A stretch of DNA of 36,752 nucleotides from Seminavis robusta (lineage: Eukaryota; Bacillariophyta; Bacillariophyceae; Naviculales; Naviculaceae): assembly GCA_903772945.1 (NCBI GenBank), contig CAICTM010001038.1, positions 2,501 to 39,252 on the forward strand, written 5' to 3'. A model generated the notes under the pieces. That model was given only the letters and a program-made list of their open reading frames with translations. It made no database searches and was not told the origin of the DNA. Positions 30,846-36,752 of the stretch are shown here, piece after piece. Made by a program: the position numbers and the translations under genes. The first letter of the stretch is position 1. Each line of letters begins with the position of its first letter.

Positions 30846-31712
30846 AGTGGATCTGACATGACATCGCCAGATTTCCAGCAGAAAGTCTTCGACAAGTACA
30901 AGTTGCTTGTTCAAAGATACAACACAGCACATGGTACCAGCTATCTCTTTCGCAAGCCCGCATCCAACTTCAATCAATTCAAGAAGATCTAAGAGTGTAG
31001 AAGATAATGCTGGGGACCCTCCTACAGGCGACAATGATGGCCAAGTGTGACATGCCAAAGTGCAAAGTACATTCTTGAAATGGCATGGAAAGGAATGTGG
31101 TTCTGGCATGATGGATTGCATCCTTTATTGCAAGGATTTTCTCAAGGCGAGTCCAAAATGGGCTGACTTCGAGGCGAAGCTTGCAGAAAAGAACACTCAC
31201 AGGAGGAAGACGGAACATCCATCTGGAAATAAGAAAGCCAAGCAGCAAAAGTGAGATGAAGAAACAGTGAAGAAGGTTCTTGATTTGACCGGTACTTCCG
31301 AGGACGACAAAAACCGGCATCGAGACATGAAAGAAGCCCTCATAGCCAAGATGGGCAGTGGTTTGGACGTTTTGACTAGTTGCATGGTTGACAGAAATGA
31401 GCAGCAACTATTGAATTATTGTTCTCCGGACACTCACAATTTACTAGAACAGCGAGAGTTGAAGAAAAGAATCGAGATCAGTGTTTGGCCACTGAAGCAT
31501 TCCCTGACATTTCCATTGAAATGGTGGTGCCATCTGAAGTGGCGCTGAAGGATGCAAGCCCAACAGACATGCGAATTTCCATGAGCGCCAACAACGAGTT
31601 AAACAAGAAGAAGTCTCCACTCTCTCATCCGAAGGAAATGGTGTTGGAGAGGACAAGGATGATGAAGATCTCTACAGTTGAGGTAGTGCGCATGGTAACA
31701 CGATACTACTAG
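30846..31712 (+). pseudogene. Harbinger Myb/SANT-like gene, 3' part
   Basis: Continues the gene cut at 27683. SGSDMTSPDFQQKVFDKYKL and LFRKPASNFNQFKKI finish the Myb/SANT-like region and end in a stop near 30990. In another frame from about 31060 it reads DFLKASPKWADFEAKLAEKN and TEHPSGNKKAKQQK, the basic segment typical of the C-terminal part of these proteins. VKKVLDLTGTSEDDKNRHRD follows in the same frame. A further frame change near 31490 leads to an end at 31712. There are at least three breaks besides the LINE insertion, so it is dead. Confidence 0.68.
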
Positions 31713-31759
31713 TAATTACTTTTTAGCAACAGCATCCATGATGGAGCTTCGCAAGCTCT

Positions 31760-33169
31760 TTATTGCTTGTACAAGTCGTCCCACTCGCTTTCCAGCAACT
31801 CGAAATAATCGTTGATGGCATTACGTACTGCTACTGTCCTCTCTTGGTTACCAGAACCACTCTGTGGCCACCTTGACTCAATTGCAACAAGTCGCTCGAA
31901 GGGAAGTGTAGTTCTTGGGGGAACAACGTCTTCATTACTTGCCAATGGAAAACTCTCATTCTCTTCCTGAACATCGTACCAGTCAGAGCTTTCTTGTTGG
32001 TCTCTCAAAATCCTAACTTCAACCATCATATTATGGAGAATAAGCGCTGCCTCTACAATCATGCGAATGTCCTCTTCAAAGAACAGTTCCACGAGGCGAC
32101 ACAACCACTGAAATTTCCGATGTAAAACTCCAAAGTCACGCTCCACCATCTTCCTGCAGCTTTCCTGCCACATAGAATATTTCTTCTCTGCCCTGGACAA
32201 TGGAACTGACAATGTCTTCACAAACCGAGAGAGTTCTGGATAGATCTCATCTACCATAAATCAAAGGCGAGTGAATTGTTTTCCATTAATAGTGAAGGGG
32301 AAATCCAAGTCTCTTGCAAACGTCCCATTCAACATCAATTTCAGCAATTGACTTCTATCTCAGATGTTGATATCATTGAGTGTTCCTGGCCAGCCAAACT
32401 GCGCATGCCAAATTCGAAGACTGTGATCAGAACGATACAAGGGTAGGTTCGCCTTCTTTCCCTTCATATTGCCCATGCCAAGCAACTGGACAATTCTTTC
32501 AGTGAACGTGCATGCAGTCAAGAGCTCCAAGACAACCGGCGACTCCAGTTTCATTTGATGTACCCCCCTTGCATCATACTGGGTCATGCGTCCAAGGTAC
32601 TGCTCTTTGAATGGCGATTCCACAATTGCCTTGGACAGTTTCTGAAGACAACTTCTTCCAGTGTTATCGCTCATTTGGGAGTAGTCCATAAATGCTGTGG
32701 ACGCTATTCCAAAAGCAAGTAGCTTCAATGCCAGAAGAACCTTGGCCTCTGGATAAATGCCCGGTTCACCGGTAACTTTGTTCCTGGAGTGGATGAAAAA
32801 GCTGCTGTGATTACTAGCGATTTGTAGCAATTGTTCTGTCATTCCCATTGTAATTCGAAAGACCCGTTGAAAGTACTTGCCAAAAAGTGGATCAGGACTA
32901 AGGTGGTCTTGCATAATACACTGGTAAGCTCTTTCATAGTCATACTTGACTGTCTTCTTCTTTGGCTGGTCTTCATCATCTTCTGATTGCCCCCGCTTTT
33001 GGATTCGGCGAACTACAGAAAGTGAATTTGTGATTGTCTTCACTGTATCATCATTCTTTGCTTCTTCTTCCTCATCCGAATCGTCCAAAGTACATAGCAC
33101 TGAACCAGCCGCAGCAACTGCCATGAAGACCCCAGCTAGTATGTGGAGAGTGTAGTCAGCCATTAACAC
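31760..33169 (-). pseudogene. Harbinger DDE transposase, frameshifted with internal stops
   Basis: The N-terminal frame 33169-32360 has an acidic/basic leader and a helical region (DPLFGKYFQRVFRITMGMTE, LALKLLAFGIASTAFMDYSQ). In the middle the correct frame is another one, reading GALDCMHVH-stop-KNCPVAWHGQ (catalytic Asp in the DCMH motif, Trp replaced by TGA at 32501-32499). The first frame resumes at DHSLRIWHAQFGWPGTLNDI with the second Asp, then stops at 32362. The last frame (32257-31760) holds VDEIYPELSRFVKTLSVPLS, ERDFGVLHRKFQWL (Glu region) and ALILHNMMVE. It cannot make an active enzyme. It ends 47 bp from the Myb-like gene. Confidence 0.75.
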
Positions 33170-33246
33170 TGAGGAGTTTTGCTCAGTCTCTCACCCGTTT
33201 AATTGTGAAGCATTTATTTTTAGCCTTTTCTACGAAGGCTACACAA

Positions 33247-33256
33247 ACTTGCGCAA
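33247..33256 (-). promoter_or_regulatory. TTGCGCAAGT motif before the transposase gene
   Basis: The same 10-mer as at 27528-27537, about 80 bp upstream of the transposase start. Confidence 0.3.
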
Positions 33257-34143
33257 CTTAGACAAACACGCAGGAGTAAAATGTCGCATTGGCAAAACAC
33301 AATACTACTATTTTACTATACGCCTGTACCATTGATTGTAAATATATTACATTATTCCTTTTTTATTATTGTGCCTTCAAAAACCTTCAGAGATGCGACA
33401 TGTGTCAAGAACTATTGAAAAGTATACTATCACTATACGGATTTTACCAATGCATGATTCGAAATAAAGGCATATATCTTCAAGTGCGCTACTACTAATG
33501 TCTGTGCTGGAATCTAATGTCTTACTTGCATGACTCATCGCCACACAGAACACGAACCCTGCATAGAACAATTCGCTATACAAAGTACTGTACGAATCTA
33601 CCCAAAAGATTAATCACATTGTAGGATTGTGCTTTGTCAACACGACAAAGTGCTCTATCTCGCTACTAGTAGCTAGCTAGCTACTTTATTACTTTTTTTA
33701 TGCAGGTTTCCACCACTTTCTCTTTCTTTATCTCTAACCTTTTCCTTCCAATAAAATAAATTTATTACAAAATTCCATGTTCCTCAGTGGCTCCCCCTAG
33801 GGTCGTTATTTCGTCAGAGAACAGAAGCAGCGGCAGCACCTTATTGTCGACTTTTGTTGTTGTTTCGCTGTGTTGTGGGTTTGTTTAGCCAACAAATGTG
33901 CTCTCTAGTAGAAAAGATTTAAGATTGGTCTTTGTAGTGTTGACCGGTTTATTCTAGAGTAACTCCTTAATCAATTTGCGTCATCCGATGCCTCACTCAT
34001 GAATTAACGAGTCTTTCCGGTATTGGTTTTATGTGATTTGGGTGACCACGGAGTTGAGTGCTCTCAGTGCTCAGTTCCTTTAATATGTCAATCTTTTCTG
34101 AATCCGAAAGGCTTAAACCTTCAACTTGTCTTTAACTACAGTC

Positions 34144-34172
34144 GTACTACTTAGTAGTACTTCTAAAGAAGT
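34144..34172. repeat. Two adjacent short hairpins
   Basis: GTACTAC-TTA-GTAGTAC (34144-34160) overlaps ACTTC-TAAA-GAAGT (34159-34172). There is no T run after it and no gene nearby to terminate. Confidence 0.4.
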
Positions 34173-34771
34173 ATAGTACGTACTTTATGCATAAATCCAC
34201 AAAGGCCTGCATGAAACAGTCCCGTCAAAGGTGAAGCCTTCTATCATACTGTACTCCAGCACATCGGTTCATGAGGTACGTTAGGCGCCAGCCGGCTCTA
34301 AGAAAAGATTTAACTTCACACGAATGAACATAGGCTCGGCCGACTCCCAAACCACAGACAACAACAACACCTTTGAAAAGGAGTTCGACAAAAGGCGACA
34401 ATGGAGAGGAAAACATGATGCTTGGAGCGTCAAATGAAGTGCTGAAAACACTCAGTGTCCTTCCAGACACAACAGGAAGAGTATACGACTGCTTTGTTTG
34501 CTGCATGAGATGATACTTTGGCCATGGTTGATGATTTTGCGTTCGTAAAGATATGAGGAAGCTGCCGCAATAATATTGCAGTTACCCTTCAGCGTGCCGG
34601 GCAGCTATGTCCAATCCGTGGGGTAATGAACCGATGTGCCAGCTCAGTAACTTATTCTAAGAATCCTATACTAGTCTAGTACTCGTACTCAGTAAATGCC
34701 ATCCGTATACAAAGCAAGGTTTGCTCTCCGCCTTCCACTTCCTTGATGGCTGTCTCTCACTCCAACCCCAT

Positions 34772-34909
34772 GCATTCAACGATGGACTGAACGGCAGTTG
34801 TCTCGACCGTACCAGCATGTGTTCAATCCAAAACGAAAGGTGCATGTATCACCTTGACATTGTGGTCATCTAGCCGACGATCTTGAGAGTCCTGTCTTTG
34901 GCTGTCAGT
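34772..34909. repeat. Dispersed repeat, copy 2
   Basis: GCATTCAACGATGGACTGAA, CGACCGTACCA, then GCCGACGATCTTGAGAGTCC and GCTGTCAG, matching 20202-20311 in order and strand. Confidence 0.6.
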
Positions 34910-35004
34910 TAGCTTCTTTCCTCTGATTACCTCCAACTCTACTTTAGGTTCAACTTGGTTTGAGCCGACATGGTTGATTGCACGTATACGATAGTCAGTA
35001 GCCG

Positions 35005-35511
35005 GTGTCGAATGACAACAAGAAGCAAGCAGACATGGCGGATTGGCTTCAAGAAATCAAATCTGGTAGCCAGACTTGGGAGCAATTTCCGATGCTTCTG
35101 ACAAAACAAAACAAAACAAAACAGTTTGCAGCCTTACCCCCCCCAGCTCTTCCAGCTTTCTGTGATGGCTGTACTGGTCCCTTCAGCGTTCCACATGCTC
35201 TGGATTGCAAACGTGGCGGCCTAATCATCCGTCGCCATAATGAAATCCGCAATGAACTTGGTTTTATTGCGTGTGAATGCTTTGGTTCCTCTAGCGTTCA
35301 GTCGGAACCACCCCTTCCATCTGTTCCTGCCCCTACTATCCCTGCAGGTCACCCCATTTCCACCTTACCTCACCTTCCTCTCCCCCCCTCTCAATCCCCC
35401 TCCAGCCCCCGAGCTCGTGTTGAGCAGCAACACGCCTGGGGAACCCCCCGTCCGAGTGTCCACGCCCCGCAGCGTGGAAACTTGAACCCTGATGGGTTCT
35501 TGCAACTATGA
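35005..35511 (+). pseudogene. Retroelement polyprotein C-terminal fragment
   Basis: The frame holds PAFCDGCTGPFSVPHALDCK then RGGLIIRRHNEIRNELGFIA. The pattern CDGC-x-F-x-HAL-C-x-GGL-x-RHNEI-x-EL is a zinc-binding segment I know from the ends of reverse-transcriptase polyproteins in plants, animals and protists. After that the frame is a Pro/Ser-rich run with no family resemblance. It is not the same family as the two LINE inserts. Isolated, with no catalytic domain left. Confidence 0.55.
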
Positions 35512-36752
35512 CCCTAATCATGGTTGCCGAGAGGACCATCTCACAATTTGCAAAATTAATTCCCGCGCTCCTCTCCTACAACTCAAGTACATCTCTACAT
35601 CTCGCAGGTCATCACCTGCATTCCGGAAATGGATACCCCACATGATGATGCACCGCATCAGCTCCTCAATGCCTCTCGAACAAGATTACCCTTAAGGCAA
35701 CGACGCCCATCCAAGACCACATTTGGCAAGATCGACAGCGGCAACCATGAATCACTAAAGCCAGTGCGACGGGATACAGCTTACAATTCAGCTTTACAGC
35801 TTTATAAATTGTGGGCCTATTCTAGAAAATAATCAATAACTGCTCACTTATTTGGAAATACAAACTTTACATCTCTTAGATCGTTAGATTAATCAATCCA
35901 CAATGGTATTGTCGCATGGTAGCATGCGAGGTTATGAGATGTTACTCATTCTTATTCTTATATGTCTATCCCTTATGGTTGTCAATGGAATGAGCTATCC
36001 CTTGGTGCAGAGTCCTGAGTTTCCTCTCATTATCTTCATCGGTAGTCCTTCCCCTTATTGCAACTTAATCTGTCGATTGGATCCATATGATCCCCTTGTC
36101 GATACCTTGGATTCGCTCGCAAGCAATCCCCTTTTTGTTGATTCGCTCGTAAGCAATCCACTTGTTCCCCTTGTTCTTTATCCTGTTGTCGATCGAAATC
36201 GCGATGAGGATCCTATTATCTTGACGACTCGGCTTGTGTGTCATGCATTGAGTCATGCTTCCGGAGCCACTTTACCCCCTATTATCTGTTCGAATTTCCT
36301 GAGCTTAAGTCTTTTGAGTCATGCTTCAGTTCCTCACTTTTTCATTAACTCGACGTACTCGAGAACAACAACAACAACAATAACACGTCGCTCGACAACA
36401 ACCCGCTCGTGTTGGTGTTCGAATGGCATTGGCCGTTCCTCCGGTTGCTGGCTTGCTGTTGCAGTCGGTCGTTTGAACTGGCTTGCAGTTGGTCGTTTGA
36501 AAGATAACAACGCGCTGTCGCTGTTAAATTTAAATTTGAATTTGAATTTGCCAAACAATTCGAGGTGGGCCTCAACCTCGACGTCAGATCCAACCACTCA
36601 TAAACATCTTCGATTGACTGGATATCCACCGGTCTCCTCCTCCTGTTGCCATTGCTCTTGTTGCCATTGCCGCACTGTTGACCTTGTTGATTTTCACTGC
36701 CTCCTATTCCATCAGCTATTAATGGACCTTGACGACGCTTCCTTATCTTCAG
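35512..36752. other. Window end, no recognised gene
   Basis: Only short frames without family resemblance. Small repeats: GATTCGCTCG-AAGCAATCC twice (36111-36130 and 36139-36158) and TTTGAAT units near 36525-36550. Frames at 36334-36629 (-) are low complexity and open over each other. Confidence 0.4.

Larger units (their letters stand above)
27528..33256. mobile_element. PIF/Harbinger DNA transposon (dead), containing a LINE
   Basis: A Myb/SANT-like gene (+) and a Harbinger DDE transposase gene (-) converge at about 31.7 kb, the usual two-gene content of PIF/Harbinger elements. Both genes are broken. The span given is the minimum set by the two genes and the shared TTGCGCAAGT motif. I could not identify terminal inverted repeats or a 3-bp target duplication, so the true ends may lie outside. 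Confidence 0.65.
33257..35004. other. Intergenic, no recognised gene
   Basis: AT-rich sequence with only random short frames. It contains adjacent short palindromes at 34144-34172 and the second dispersed repeat copy at 34772-34909. Confidence 0.45.

Noticed and set aside
32261..32501. TGA read as Trp (alternative genetic code)
   Set aside because: The same gene and all neighbours use TGG for Trp and TGA as a stop (for example the ends of gene C and paralogue A); the transposase is also frameshifted, so decay explains it.
33247..33256. TTGCGCAAGT as the Harbinger terminal inverted repeat
   Set aside because: On the left it lies only 10 bp before the Myb-like ATG, which leaves no room for a 5' untranslated region; a regulatory or subterminal site is more likely.

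Overview
The window looks like nuclear DNA of a diatom, probably a pennate species with a large, transposon-rich genome. This is inference. It rests on a Ty1/copia element resembling the diatom CoDi groups, on short GT-AG introns of 83-92 bp, on PIF/Harbinger DNA transposon genes, and on large fatty-acyl-AMP-ligase / carrier / membrane hexapeptide proteins present as a small local family. No rRNA, tRNA or CRISPR was recognised.

Layout. Positions 1-224 hold the decayed RNase H tail of an old copia element (+). A sirtuin-like pseudogene (+, 462-706 continuing at 6286-6926) is split by a copia LTR retrotransposon (707-6280, read on -). That element has two 254-bp LTRs, a 5-bp target duplication (CAAGC), broken gag and protease, an integrase reading frame and an RNase H tail, and no reverse transcriptase. 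The 15 bases directly after its 5' LTR are the exact complement of a 15-mer inside the LTR that begins at an initiator-like A. This is the arrangement expected of a Tf1-type self-primed retrotransposon.

Positions 7394-25525 hold three paralogues. Copy A (-, 7394-9600) keeps only the membrane/hexapeptide part and is cut at a small inverted repeat. Copy B (-, 10478-17139) is decayed in its AMP-ligase half and split by a LINE at a 13-14 bp target duplication, but its 3' half is still open and carries a roughly 375-residue domain that I do not recognise. Copy C (+, 21288-25525, one 86-bp intron) is complete: AMP ligase, carrier protein with Ser648, then membrane segments and left-handed beta-helix repeats. 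B and C are head to head across about 4.1 kb with no recognisable gene.

Positions 25526-27100 are repeats: an 83-bp tandem duplication, a TCTGCTTCTAGCTAG minisatellite, and a foldback element filled with AAGGGATTGTT units. From about 27.5 to 33.3 kb lies a dead Harbinger transposon with a Myb/SANT-like gene (+) converging on a DDE transposase (-). The Myb-like gene is split by a second, related LINE (27684-30836, -) with a 9-bp target duplication. Both LINEs end in a T tract on their sense strand. A third retroelement scrap lies at 35005-35511. The rest, to 36752, has no recognisable gene.

The only complete host-type gene is copy C. The rest is a record of nested insertions: copia into sirtuin, LINE into copy B, LINE into Harbinger. 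Removing each insertion restores a recognisable host protein reading. The most notable signal is the self-complementary primer site of the copia element.
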